NCBI GenBank assembly: GCA_016861025.1
Contig: BOKO01000002.1
Coordinates: forward strand, 124,001-188,000
Origin: Chloroflexota bacterium
GTDB lineage: Bacteria; Chloroflexota; Anaerolineae; Caldilineales; Caldilineaceae
Length of the DNA stretch: 64,000 nucleotides
Direction of reading: 5' to 3'
Shown: positions 11,080 to 21,012 of the stretch, piece after piece
How positions within the stretch are numbered: the first letter of the stretch is position 1
How the letters are laid out: every line of letters begins with the position of its first letter
Made by a program: the position numbers and the translations under genes
Notes under the pieces: model-generated
Databases searched by the model: none
What the model was told of the DNA's origin: nothing
Seen by the model: only the letters and a program-made list of their open reading frames with translations

Positions 11080-14000
11080 ATGAACGCCTGCAACGATCCT
11101 CATCAATCAACCATCAAGCCATCAACCGTTCAGCATTATCATTATGTCGTCATTGTTTCCATTATTCTCACACTTCTTTTTTGCTCAATTCCACTCCCCG
11201 CTTGTGCAGTGCAGCTTGCATTCACCCGTATCGAGACAGTGGGCAGTGAAAATGACTGGACAAATGACATCGAAATTGGTGATATTGATGGGGATGGAGA
11301 TTTCGATCTTATTCGCGTAGGTTCAAATCAAAGCTACATCCATATCAATGACGGTGCAGGTAGATTTTCTGAAACTAGGCTACTTGGTACGGCCACAGAT
11401 TCGTTGCGGATCGCCAAACTCGGTGATCTGGACGGTGATGGTGATTTAGATATCGCAGTAAGCACAGCCCTTTACATCAATGATGGGAAAGGTTATTTTA
11501 CGGTCACTGCTACAAAAATTGGCGCTCCCGTGGCACTCGGCGATCTCAATAGCGATGGCGCTTTAGATATCGTCACTGACTCGTCCATCTACTTTAACAA
11601 TGGGGAAGGCCAGTTCCAAACTTCTGTCACCTTTGGCGCAGGTGCAGAAATACTGGGAGATATGAACAGGGACGGCCTGCTCGATATTGTGGCTCTTGGC
11701 TCAGTCTACATTAACGAAGGGGCTGGTCAGACATTCTCCATGAAAGAATATACGGCCGAAGCGATCATGAGCCATGCTATAGCAGTGGCAGACATGAATG
11801 AGGATATGTGGCCTGACATTGTTTTTGCTACTACAGCGCGCACATCAGGCCATCTTCAGGTGCTTCAAAACGATGGAACTGTAGGTTTCACTGCGACCAC
11901 TACCTACACGCTAAATGGGAGTACACCCCATCTCGCGCTAGAGGATATCAGTCGAGATGGTCGGCCAGATATTGTTGTTGCGCAGCACAAGGGGCCGAAA
12001 ACTATTTACATTACCGGGGCGGAACAACCGGTCACATTTGGCAGCAGTGACGATTATGTTCTCGATGTCGCAGTTGCAGACATGAATAGCGATTTGTATC
12101 TCGACGTTATAGTTGGAAACCTGATGCAGCCGTCTATCATTTTTTTCGGCAACGGAGCGGGAACTTCCGCGTACTCCTATACAAGCAGCTTAGCGCCTGG
12201 AACTCTTGGTGACCTCGACAATGATAAAGACCTCGATATCATTGCTCCGACAGGAGTCTTGCTAAACGACGGGACAGGCGCCTATTCCAGAACACAACTT
12301 GTTGATGCACTGCCTGGAGGCGATGCCATTGGTGACATGGATGGAAACGGCTCTCTCGATGTGATCGATGGTGGCGTCACTGAAAGTCGAATCTATTTCA
12401 ATGATGGTTTCGGTCGCGTAGCAAGAATCAGTGTTTTTGGGGTTGGCGCCGATAATAGGTCATGTCTTGCGATAGGTGACCTCAACAACGATAGTGCGCT
12501 GGATGTTGTCGGGGCCGGAGGAACTTATTTCAACGACAGTGCTGGACAGTTGCTTGACGATATAGCGCCGGTTGCGTACGGAGACCACAGACAATGCATC
12601 TTGGGTGATGTGGATAGCGATAGCGATCTGGATTTGATTACTCTGCAACAGCACGAAAGCGCTGTACTCGTTGTATATTTTAATAATGGCGCCGGCGGCT
12701 GGTCGAACTCGAGGCTCACTTCCTTGCCGTCATCAGCAACAGTAATTGCCTTCGGAGACCTGAATAACGACGACTATTCAGATATTGCATTGGGACGAGC
12801 TCAGAATCATGACCTCATCTACCTGAACGATCGTAATGGGAATTTCCACCTTAGCGGTGCATTTGGCTCAGGCACTGACAGATCAACGCACGTCATGGTT
12901 GGCGATATCGATGGTGACGGCGATCTCGATATTGCACTCGCCAATGCTGGTGAGGAGGAGGATGCAATCTATTTGAACGATGGCTCAGCTCACTTTGAAT
13001 CATGGATATCTATACCCAACCTAGCAAGTGGTTCTCATGGGCCTGTGTCACTGGGAGATATTGATGGCGACGGCGACATTGATGTTTTTGGATATATAGG
13101 AGTCATTGTAAACAATCTACACACAAACAGGAACTCTGCAAATCGAGATCATTCAGTGCGCGTATTGCGGCCAATACCGACTGCTGAGGGTGAAGGCTAT
13201 TCGACGCCCATTATACTTGAGGGTCACCCGATTGCAGTCCCGTACATGCTTTCAGATCCAGAATCAAATCTGATTGGGCGCGTAGATGGTTTCTTTTCTC
13301 TCGATGGTGGTGGACATTGGCGACCTGCAGTTGCCTACCCGGGCACCATTACCACTTCTCTTGCCACTTCACCAGCCGGTGTGATGCATACATTTCTATG
13401 GGATCCCTACACATCGGGTGTCTTCGGCCAATCAGACAACGTTGTGTTCCGAATCAAAGCATATACCCAATCGTCGATTCCAGCACCCATCGGCACCTTT
13501 CGGTACACAAACACGGTCCCCGGCCCGTTTGTGTACCCATACGTGGCGGCAAACAGTTACCCCTTCCGACTTCGAGGAACTCAAGTCCAGGTATTCTCCG
13601 AAACGGTGCAAAAAGGACGAGAATTGGCTGAAGCCCTGGTTTATCGTCTGCGCGTTGGCGCACAACAAGGGGCGCAGCTATTCCCTAGTCCGGAGCGAAT
13701 CTTGCACACAGATGGTCAAGGCTATCTCCAAGGGAGAGGGGCTCTTGTCGAGAACGAGGCAATCATGGCTCTCTGGCCTGTTAAAGTTCAACCTCCGTTT
13801 ACGGCACTATGGCCAGAACTGATATCTCATGAAATTACATTTACGGGGAATGTGAGGATTTACTTCACAAGCGCTCGTCCAACTACAACGTCGCTAGAAT
13901 TCGTTCCGATAATTCAGCCGGGCACGCAGAAGCTAGGTATAAAACAATCCAATAAGCTGGTGCTCTTCAATCTCGATCTAGCACTTGAATGGGATGCTCG

Positions 14001-16362
14001 CAAAGACACCCGGTTTATGGAGCAGCTTACGTTCAATCTGCAACGCACATCGCAGTTGCTCTTTGACTGGAGCAATGGTCAAGCTGCCCTGGGGCAAGTG
14101 CGTATCTTCCATGATGCGAGACGCTATCCAGCGGAGTCAGGTTTCAACCCGTGGATCGACAGCCACATCCGCATCTACGCCAGTAACCGCATCCGCCCCA
14201 GCGCATCGGTGGGTGGAATCATCTCACCCGGTCTTCAAATCAGCGAAACGGTCCAGGGCAAGAACATCACCTACAATGCAGGTCAGGTGCGTATGGGAGC
14301 TATCTGGAACCGCTATGGCGAAACAAGTGGCAACCTGGGCGACGATTGGGCGCGTGCTCTGGCCCATGAGCTGGGTCACTACCTCTTCTTTCTGGAAGAC
14401 AACTACCTGGGACTGGATGATAACGGTATGCTCGTCACCGTTCCTGCTGAAGGCGATCCAAACACGAGTTGTCCAGGCGCCATGAATGATCCGTACCGCG
14501 AGTCGCAGAGCGAGTTTCATCCGCAATCGGGTTGGACGAACTCCGGCTGCACCAAGACCCTTTCCTTCCAGAGCACCATGCGTTCCGACTGGGAGACTAT
14601 CAGCAAATTCTATGCACTGACACCGCCAGCAGAATCATTTACGATGATGAATCAGGGGCCGGCGATGCTGCCACTTGCGGTGACCCAACTTCAGGTGTTC
14701 AGCCCAACATCAACCATTCAAACCTTCGATGCACCCATCTTCTATCTTACCAAGCCTAACGGCGGCGCCTACGCACCTGGGGCCAATGCGCGGGCCTACC
14801 TCTTCCAGGACGACTGGTTGACCGAACTTGGTCAACCGACACTCGACCAGGTTCAGGCATGGGGTGCACGTCCGGGCGACCGGCTCTGCGTCTATGAAAC
14901 GGCGGCGGGAGTGCTTGGCTGTGAGCGAATCTCAGCGCTGGATGACCAGATTGCAATGCAGGCAGTTGAGGCATGGGCGCCAGAGATTGTAGCGACGCCC
15001 GTCACCTCTCGCACTATCTCTTTGCGCGTCACTACTTCTGCTGCGAACACGAATATTGGCGCCCGGCTCTATCCAACGGATATTGCAGCACCCCCCTGCA
15101 TCCTGCTTAACGCGGATGGACATGGTCAGTTCACCGGGGTCTTTCCAGCTTTGGAACAACCCACTCTGGATGGCTTCGTGCATGTCTGGACACAGCCAAA
15201 CACCGATTCTGCCTGCACCGAACCGCAGGGCGATGCAACACTGGAAGCGGTGACGGGCTATGCCGTAGGCGGCAACCCCGTTCATCTTCGCGCGCGGCGC
15301 ACTCTGACTCGTGCAGGCGGTGTGCATCTCCGTGCTCGCCGTGCGCCGGTTATTTCTGCCGACGGCCAGGTGATGATCTTCGGCGAGACGTTCGATCTCT
15401 ACCAGGACGAGGAGTGGTTTTTCACACTACAGGCGACGGGCGCTGTCCCGGACATTCCACCAGGTCGGAGTCTGGTAGGTCAGGCATACCTACTTTCAGC
15501 GTCCGCCAATGCACCCGATCTGACCGATGCCTCCATCAGTTTTGGGTACCTTGGCGAACAAGTGCCCGCCAGCGAAGAGGGCTTTCTGCGCATTTACTTC
15601 TGGCAGCAAGATGCCACTGTATGTCTACAATATGGGTTGACCACCCCTTGTTGGGAATCGCTCTACACCTTTCGCGATGTCGAATACAACCTGGCCTCAG
15701 CCAGGACGAAAGGTCCCGGTCTCTATGCTCTCCTGTCCAGCTTTGAGATCCCACTCACAAATATAGGATGGAATAACTTTGCATACCCAGTTCCCCAGTC
15801 ACAAACCGTGGCCTCTGCGCTTGCCTCACTAGAGGGCGCCTACACCATCGTCTACGGTTACCAACCAGGTGAGTCGGGTGATGCATGGAAGGTGTATGGC
15901 CCTGACACACCGGATTGGGTGAGCGATCTGAAGGAGCTAAGATTCGGTCAGGGTTATTGGATATACACTACTCGGGCTACCACCCTGTATCTCGCTGGAC
16001 AGCAGACTGTTCAGGCAGCGTCGGCTGATAGATTGACCTTGCCGCCTGCCACATTCTATGGAAGCGTTGCGCCGACTGACCACCTTACACCGCAGCCCAA
16101 TATGGTGGTGACCGCCTGGATTGGTGACAGACTCTGTGGGCAGAGTCAAACACAACTCCAGGGAGGCAGCGTCGTCTACTCGATCAAAGTCGCTGCTGAC
16201 GATGGAAGTGTGTATGCCGGCTGCGGTATAGTTGGTCGCACTGTCAGTTTTCAGGTGGATGGGGTGCACTTGGCTGCGCAAGGCGTTTGGGATCATACAC
16301 GCCTACAAGATCTATCGTTCCGGAGGAGCAATCAGTTGTTTATACCGCTGATCCATCGCTAA
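11080..16362 (+). CDS. Secreted FG-GAP/VCBS-repeat protein with HELGH metalloprotease motif
   Basis: Exported protein of about 1,760 residues. The ATG at 11080 follows GAAAAGG by 6 nt and starts a signal peptide (hydrophobic VVIVSIILTLLF, likely cleavage after ACA). Residues about 66-670 hold fourteen FG-GAP/VCBS repeats built on GD-(D/N)-x-D-x-x-x-D calcium loops, enough for two seven-bladed beta-propellers. A middle region follows, then HELGH (His1096, Glu1097, His1100), a zinc-protease signature; the third ligand is not obvious. Beta-rich domains fill the rest, and the last residues are LFIPLIHR, a tail also seen at the end of the 57,994-62,271 gene. It follows the CHAT gene by 127 bp in the same direction. 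Substrate and role unknown: adhesin-protease, or possible partner of the CHAT protein. Confidence 0.85.
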   Translation: MNACNDPHQSTIKPSTVQHYHYVVIVSIILTLLFCSIPLPACAVQLAFTRIETVGSENDWTNDIEIGDIDGDGDFDLIRVGSNQSYIHINDGAGRFSETRLLGTATDSLRIAKLGDLDGDGDLDIAVSTALYINDGKGYFTVTATKIGAPVALGDLNSDGALDIVTDSSIYFNNGEGQFQTSVTFGAGAEILGDMNRDGLLDIVALGSVYINEGAGQTFSMKEYTAEAIMSHAIAVADMNEDMWPDIVFATTARTSGHLQVLQNDGTVGFTATTTYTLNGSTPHLALEDISRDGRPDIVVAQHKGPKTIYITGAEQPVTFGSSDDYVLDVAVADMNSDLYLDVIVGNLMQPSIIFFGNGAGTSAYSYTSSLAPGTLGDLDNDKDLDIIAPTGVLLNDGTGAYSRTQLVDALPGGDAIGDMDGNGSLDVIDGGVTESRIYFNDGFGRVARISVFGVGADNRSCLAIGDLNNDSALDVVGAGGTYFNDSAGQLLDDIAPVAYGDHRQCILGDVDSDSDLDLITLQQHESAVLVVYFNNGAGGWSNSRLTSLPSSATVIAFGDLNNDDYSDIALGRAQNHDLIYLNDRNGNFHLSGAFGSGTDRSTHVMVGDIDGDGDLDIALANAGEEEDAIYLNDGSAHFESWISIPNLASGSHGPVSLGDIDGDGDIDVFGYIGVIVNNLHTNRNSANRDHSVRVLRPIPTAEGEGYSTPIILEGHPIAVPYMLSDPESNLIGRVDGFFSLDGGGHWRPAVAYPGTITTSLATSPAGVMHTFLWDPYTSGVFGQSDNVVFRIKAYTQSSIPAPIGTFRYTNTVPGPFVYPYVAANSYPFRLRGTQVQVFSETVQKGRELAEALVYRLRVGAQQGAQLFPSPERILHTDGQGYLQGRGALVENEAIMALWPVKVQPPFTALWPELISHEITFTGNVRIYFTSARPTTTSLEFVPIIQPGTQKLGIKQSNKLVLFNLDLALEWDARKDTRFMEQLTFNLQRTSQLLFDWSNGQAALGQVRIFHDARRYPAESGFNPWIDSHIRIYASNRIRPSASVGGIISPGLQISETVQGKNITYNAGQVRMGAIWNRYGETSGNLGDDWARALAHELGHYLFFLEDNYLGLDDNGMLVTVPAEGDPNTSCPGAMNDPYRESQSEFHPQSGWTNSGCTKTLSFQSTMRSDWETISKFYALTPPAESFTMMNQGPAMLPLAVTQLQVFSPTSTIQTFDAPIFYLTKPNGGAYAPGANARAYLFQDDWLTELGQPTLDQVQAWGARPGDRLCVYETAAGVLGCERISALDDQIAMQAVEAWAPEIVATPVTSRTISLRVTTSAANTNIGARLYPTDIAAPPCILLNADGHGQFTGVFPALEQPTLDGFVHVWTQPNTDSACTEPQGDATLEAVTGYAVGGNPVHLRARRTLTRAGGVHLRARRAPVISADGQVMIFGETFDLYQDEEWFFTLQATGAVPDIPPGRSLVGQAYLLSASANAPDLTDASISFGYLGEQVPASEEGFLRIYFWQQDATVCLQYGLTTPCWESLYTFRDVEYNLASARTKGPGLYALLSSFEIPLTNIGWNNFAYPVPQSQTVASALASLEGAYTIVYGYQPGESGDAWKVYGPDTPDWVSDLKELRFGQGYWIYTTRATTLYLAGQQTVQAASADRLTLPPATFYGSVAPTDHLTPQPNMVVTAWIGDRLCGQSQTQLQGGSVVYSIKVAADDGSVYAGCGIVGRTVSFQVDGVHLAAQGVWDHTRLQDLSFRRSNQLFIPLIHR

Positions 16363-16396
16363 GCCTAAAGAGAAGATCAACGTCTGTCTCGATCTA

Positions 16397-17329
16397 TTAT
16401 GCAATCTCAATACTGAGGGACGAGACCGTCGCTGGCAGCTCAAGCACAAAAACAGCAAACGTCTCGCCGGTTGGGCGGAAGCCGAAAGCTCGATAAAGCG
16501 CCTGTGCGCGCTGATTCGTCGCCTGTGTGTTGAGGATGGCGCGTGTGCATCCTGCCTCTTGGGCAAGTTGAAGGCTGGCTCTCATCAATGTACGCCCCAC
16601 CCCATGCCTCTGCCTGGCCGGATCGACAGCTAACCTGGCGATGGTGCAAACCTCAGCATCAACCGTCAATGCCGCGTATCCGGCCAGTTCGCCGTCAACC
16701 CACGCCGTCAACAGGGGGCCGTTGATCCAGGCATCCCACATTTGACGCCACGTGTAGCGCCAGAGGGCGTCGAAGGCGCAACTATCGAGAGCGACCAATG
16801 ACTCCAGATCGGCGTGCGTCGCATCGCGGATGATGCAGGAAACGACCGCTGCGACGGCGGGCCAGCTGCGCTTTTGCAGCCGTTCCAGCGCAAAATAGTC
16901 GACGCGCTCCGCCAGCGTCATGCCGGCGCCGCCCATCGCACGATCGAGCCATTTCGCGCTGCTGTAGGCAATCAACTGCTGCGGCTGCGTTCGATCCGCC
17001 GATTGTGCGAAGGCGCGTAGCAACTGCTGCAACGCCATTGTGGGCGAGACCTGTCGCGCAAACGCCACGCCGCGCACGTACCATCGAATCGGCTGGCTGG
17101 GGCTGGGTGGCGCACTGTCTACTTCCACCGCGGTCGCCAGACAGGCGAGCAACTCCTCCGCCTCATCGACGCCGTTGCATACCGGGTCGCGCACAAGCAG
17201 AAGAAACCGCCCCCACTCAATCGCCGGTTCAATGTCCTCGCTGCCGATGTGCACCTGTTGACGCGGCGCGTGCGCCAGCAGGTTGCGGATGGCGGCCAGG
17301 TCTGTTGACGTAGCGATGCGCGTGCGCAT
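16397..17329 (-). CDS. GNAT family N-acetyltransferase
   Basis: Acyl-CoA-dependent N-acetyltransferase of 310 residues. The C-terminal half carries the GNAT core: VDPARQRHGVGRTLM (around residues 235-250), matching the R/QxxGxG/A acetyl-CoA loop, then ALYRAFGFRPTGE near the end. The N-terminal 150 residues look like a second, degenerate GNAT-like half. It starts 30 bp after rmlB and is the last gene of the polysaccharide cluster, so a role in acetylating an amino-sugar is possible but unproven. It converges with the VCBS-repeat gene with only 34 bp between stop codons. Confidence 0.85.
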   Translation of the reverse strand: MRTRIATSTDLAAIRNLLAHAPRQQVHIGSEDIEPAIEWGRFLLLVRDPVCNGVDEAEELLACLATAVEVDSAPPSPSQPIRWYVRGVAFARQVSPTMALQQLLRAFAQSADRTQPQQLIAYSSAKWLDRAMGGAGMTLAERVDYFALERLQKRSWPAVAAVVSCIIRDATHADLESLVALDSCAFDALWRYTWRQMWDAWINGPLLTAWVDGELAGYAALTVDAEVCTIARLAVDPARQRHGVGRTLMRASLQLAQEAGCTRAILNTQATNQRAQALYRAFGFRPTGETFAVFVLELPATVSSLSIEIA

Positions 17330-17359
17330 AACGCTTGAGAAACCCTGTCGCTCAATCAG

Positions 17360-18388
17360 TCAGGCAATCACCTTGCGGTTGCCGTACAGCCGCTCGTAGA
17401 ACTCCTTAAACTCGCCGTTGCGGATCGGCTCCCACCACCAGCGGTTCTCGACATACCAGCGCACGGTGGCGCGGATCGCCTCTTCATGTGTATATTCCGG
17501 CTCCCAGCCCAGCGCCATCAGCTTGTCGACATTCACGCAGTAGCGGCGGTCGTGCCCCTGGCGATCTTCGACGTGCCGGATCAGGCTGGTCGGCTTGCCC
17601 AGCTCGTCGAGCAAAATTTGCACCATCTCCAGGTTGGTCATCTCCTTGCCGGTGCCGATGTTGTAAGTTTCGCCGATCTTGCCTTCGTGCAAGATGACAT
17701 CGATGCCGGCGCAGTGATCCATCACATATTGATAATCGCGCATCTGCTTGCCGTCGCCGTAGACCGGCAGCGGGATGTCGTTGAGCGCGTTGGTGACAAA
17801 GAGCGGCACCACCTTCTCCGGGTACTGAAAAGGCCCAATGTTGTTGGCGCCGCGGCTGATCGTGATGGGCAGCCCATAGGTGATGTAGTAAGCATTGACC
17901 ATGTGGTCGCCGCTGGCTTTGCTGGCGGCGTAAGGGCTGCGCGGCGCCATGCAGTCGGTCTCCAGGCTGCGGTGATCGCCGTGGATGTGGCCGTAGACCT
18001 CGTCGGTGCTGATCTGATGATAGCGCAAGTTGCCTGCCTTGCGCGCCGCTTCGAGCAACACGTAGACGCCGTAGACGTCCGTCTGGATGAAAGCGTCTGG
18101 GTTCATAATGCTGCGGTCAACGTGCGTCTCGGCGGCGAAGTTCACGATCGTGTCGATCTTGTAAGCGCGCACCGCCCCATCCACCGCCGATGCATCGCAA
18201 ATGTCGCCGCGCACAAAACGCAGACGGCTGCCATGTTTCGCCTGAATATCCTGGAGATTCTCCAAACGTCCGGCGTATGTCAACTTGTCATAAACAATAA
18301 TGTTGTAGTCAGGGTGCTTATCAAGCATGTAACGCACAAAATTACAGCCAATGAAACCGGCGCCGCCGGTGACTAACACGTTTTGCAT
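17360..18388 (-). CDS. rfbB: dTDP-glucose 4,6-dehydratase
   Basis: Converts dTDP-glucose to dTDP-4-keto-6-deoxyglucose, the step after RmlA in the dTDP-deoxysugar pathway. Extended short-chain dehydrogenase fold: NAD motif GGAGFIG (residues 8-14), catalytic Thr-Asp-Glu (128-130) and YAASK (Tyr153, Lys157). The 342-residue length is typical. The frame is open further upstream, but the ATG at 18388 has GGGGGA just before it and begins directly with MQNVLVTGG, so it is the real start. Lies in the same minus-strand cluster as rmlA. rmlC and rmlD are not in the window, so the final sugar is not determined. Confidence 0.96.
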   Translation of the reverse strand: MQNVLVTGGAGFIGCNFVRYMLDKHPDYNIIVYDKLTYAGRLENLQDIQAKHGSRLRFVRGDICDASAVDGAVRAYKIDTIVNFAAETHVDRSIMNPDAFIQTDVYGVYVLLEAARKAGNLRYHQISTDEVYGHIHGDHRSLETDCMAPRSPYAASKASGDHMVNAYYITYGLPITISRGANNIGPFQYPEKVVPLFVTNALNDIPLPVYGDGKQMRDYQYVMDHCAGIDVILHEGKIGETYNIGTGKEMTNLEMVQILLDELGKPTSLIRHVEDRQGHDRRYCVNVDKLMALGWEPEYTHEEAIRATVRWYVENRWWWEPIRNGEFKEFYERLYGNRKVIA

Positions 18389-18425
18389 AAATCCCCCATG
18401 AATATTGAAATTGAATCGCCGAAAA

Positions 18426-19181
18426 TCATCTGAATTTTCGCTCTCCTTGTTGGCGATATAAACGTTGCCAGGTGCGCCGAAGCCGACGCTTGCGCCCCGG
18501 CTGCCGGAACGCTGGCAGCGGAAAATCAACCGAAAGCGTCAGAGTTGGCAGCGCATTAGCTGGCGTCAGCGCCCACGGCGCTTCGGAGCTGCAATGAGGT
18601 CCGGGTTGTATGTGCGCCCAACGCGCCTGCTCTTCCATCGCCCCGCTGAATGCTAGAAAGCTAATGTCGCCTTGCAGTTCAGCGCGCACCTGGCTGACAA
18701 CCTCCAGCATACGCTGCCAGTGTCCCGCCAGCGTTGCGCAGATCATCTCATCTTGTTCAACACTGGCCGGCGTCCGCGCTCGAATTTGTGCTGCGTACTG
18801 ATGCACGGCTTGAAATGTCGGCAACAACGCATCGACAAAAAAGACGACATGCACTGTGGCGGCGCGCTCCACCACGCGTGTCAACAGAGCAACCTGCGTC
18901 GGCGTCAGGTCAAAATAAGGCCCCGCTTCAAAAATGCGCCATTCCCCATACGCACGCGTCAGACGGTGCAGGCGTTCCGCCACCTCGCCGACAAGTCTCG
19001 TTGCAGATTGTATTTCTTCCGCAGTACAGCCTGCTGAAAGTCGATACATTGGCGCCAGCGCGCGCTGCGCAAGCGCTTCGTTCCACGGCGGAATAGGTTG
19101 GCGCGGGCGCCAGTTTTGCAGCGCAGCCGCCAGCGCAGGCGTTGAAACAATTGCGGGGAGGACGGAAGCAATTGTTTCCAA
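18426..19181 (-). CDS. Hypothetical protein in polysaccharide cluster
   Basis: Not recognised. 251 residues, mostly helical in appearance, no signal peptide or membrane segment, with a very basic C-terminus (PGRKRRLRRTWQRLYRQQ). The only start keeping the full length is a TTG directly after the rmlA stop codon (TAG-TTG), implying translational coupling; a shorter form from the Met at about residue 45 is possible. It lies between rmlA and rmlB, so a role in the same surface-glycan pathway is likely, perhaps as an accessory or regulatory protein. Confidence 0.6.
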   Translation of the reverse strand: METIASVLPAIVSTPALAAALQNWRPRQPIPPWNEALAQRALAPMYRLSAGCTAEEIQSATRLVGEVAERLHRLTRAYGEWRIFEAGPYFDLTPTQVALLTRVVERAATVHVVFFVDALLPTFQAVHQYAAQIRARTPASVEQDEMICATLAGHWQRMLEVVSQVRAELQGDISFLAFSGAMEEQARWAHIQPGPHCSSEAPWALTPANALPTLTLSVDFPLPAFRQPGRKRRLRRTWQRLYRQQGERKFR

Positions 19182-20249
<1,068 letters not shown>

Positions 20250-20269
20250 CTGGATAAGTCCTTTTTCAA

Positions 20270-20884
20270 TTATTCCGCATTTAGCAGCACTGCCCCCAAC
20301 AGATTCGCCTGCACCCGCTCCAGAATGCCCTTGGCGCGCTGCGCATCGGCTTTCTGGGTGCTGCCGCCGTTGACCAACATCACAACGCCATCGACCTGGC
20401 TTGCCCATAGTGCGGCGTCGGTCACGCTCAGCAGCGGCGGCGCATCGATCAGCACGTAATCCGCCAGTTCTGCCAGCTCGCTCAGGCGCTCGCTCAGGCG
20501 TCGTGTGCTCAACAGCGCCACCGGGTTGCTGACGGTGGGGCCACTGGGCAGCACGTGCAGGTTGTCAACCGCGCTCTTTTGCAGCGGCGGCGCGCCGCCG
20601 CTCTCCAGCCACTGCGACAGCCCGCTGCTGTTGGCGACGCCAAAAATCTCGTGCTGGCGCGGCTGGCGCAGGTCGCCGTCAACCAGGATCACGCGGTCGC
20701 CCGCCTGCGCCATCACCACCGCCAGGTTCGCCACTGTCGTGGCTTTATCGGCGCCGCCATCCACCGCTGCGACCAGAATCGACCGCACCGGCTTCTCCAG
20801 GCTGGAAAACTCCAGGCTGGTGCGCAGGCTCTGGTACGCTTCCGCCACCGCGCTGCGCGGCTCGTTGAGGGTAATCAGGTTCAT
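20270..20884 (-). CDS. CpsD/BY-kinase-like ATPase with degenerate Walker A
   Basis: Cytoplasmic partner of Wzz-type chain-length proteins in capsule/EPS synthesis. About 204 residues. Walker A' (VILVDGD, 65-71) and Walker B (VLIDAPP, 144-150) are intact. The P-loop is not: where the family has GEGKS/T, this protein has GGADKATT (43-50), lacking the Gly before Lys48 and the Ser/Thr after it. There is no C-terminal tyrosine cluster. It may bind nucleotide weakly or be a pseudokinase that only gates the Wzz partners. The ATG at 20884 is chosen over the one at 20890 because AAGGA is 6 nt upstream of it. Confidence 0.85.
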   Translation of the reverse strand: MNLITLNEPRSAVAEAYQSLRTSLEFSSLEKPVRSILVAAVDGGADKATTVANLAVVMAQAGDRVILVDGDLRQPRQHEIFGVANSSGLSQWLESGGAPPLQKSAVDNLHVLPSGPTVSNPVALLSTRRLSERLSELAELADYVLIDAPPLLSVTDAALWASQVDGVVMLVNGGSTQKADAQRAKGILERVQANLLGAVLLNAE

Positions 20885-20902
20885 GATCATTCCTTTTGAA
20901 TG

Positions 20903-21012
20903 AGATTGGGAGACTGGAGATTGGAGATTGGAGATTGCGTCTCGAAACCCCAGGTCTCCAATCTCTACTCTCTCAATCTCTTACTCTCTAATCTCTACTC
21001 TCCCAATCTCTA
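20903..21012. repeat. GAGATTGG low-complexity inverted repeat
   Basis: The left part (about 20903-20938) is built from tandem GGAGATT units; the right part (about 20952-21012) is built from their complements (CTCCAATCTC, CTCTAATCTC, CTCCCAATCTC). The two can fold into an imperfect hairpin of about 35 bp. It occupies the junction between the DUF2079-like gene and the BY-kinase-like gene and supplies the last codons of the former. Confidence 0.8.

Noticed and set aside
18389..18529. N-terminal extension of the rmlB frame
   Set aside because: The 47 extra codons overlap the upstream gene, are Arg/Gly-rich, and the canonical start with a ribosome site is at 18388.
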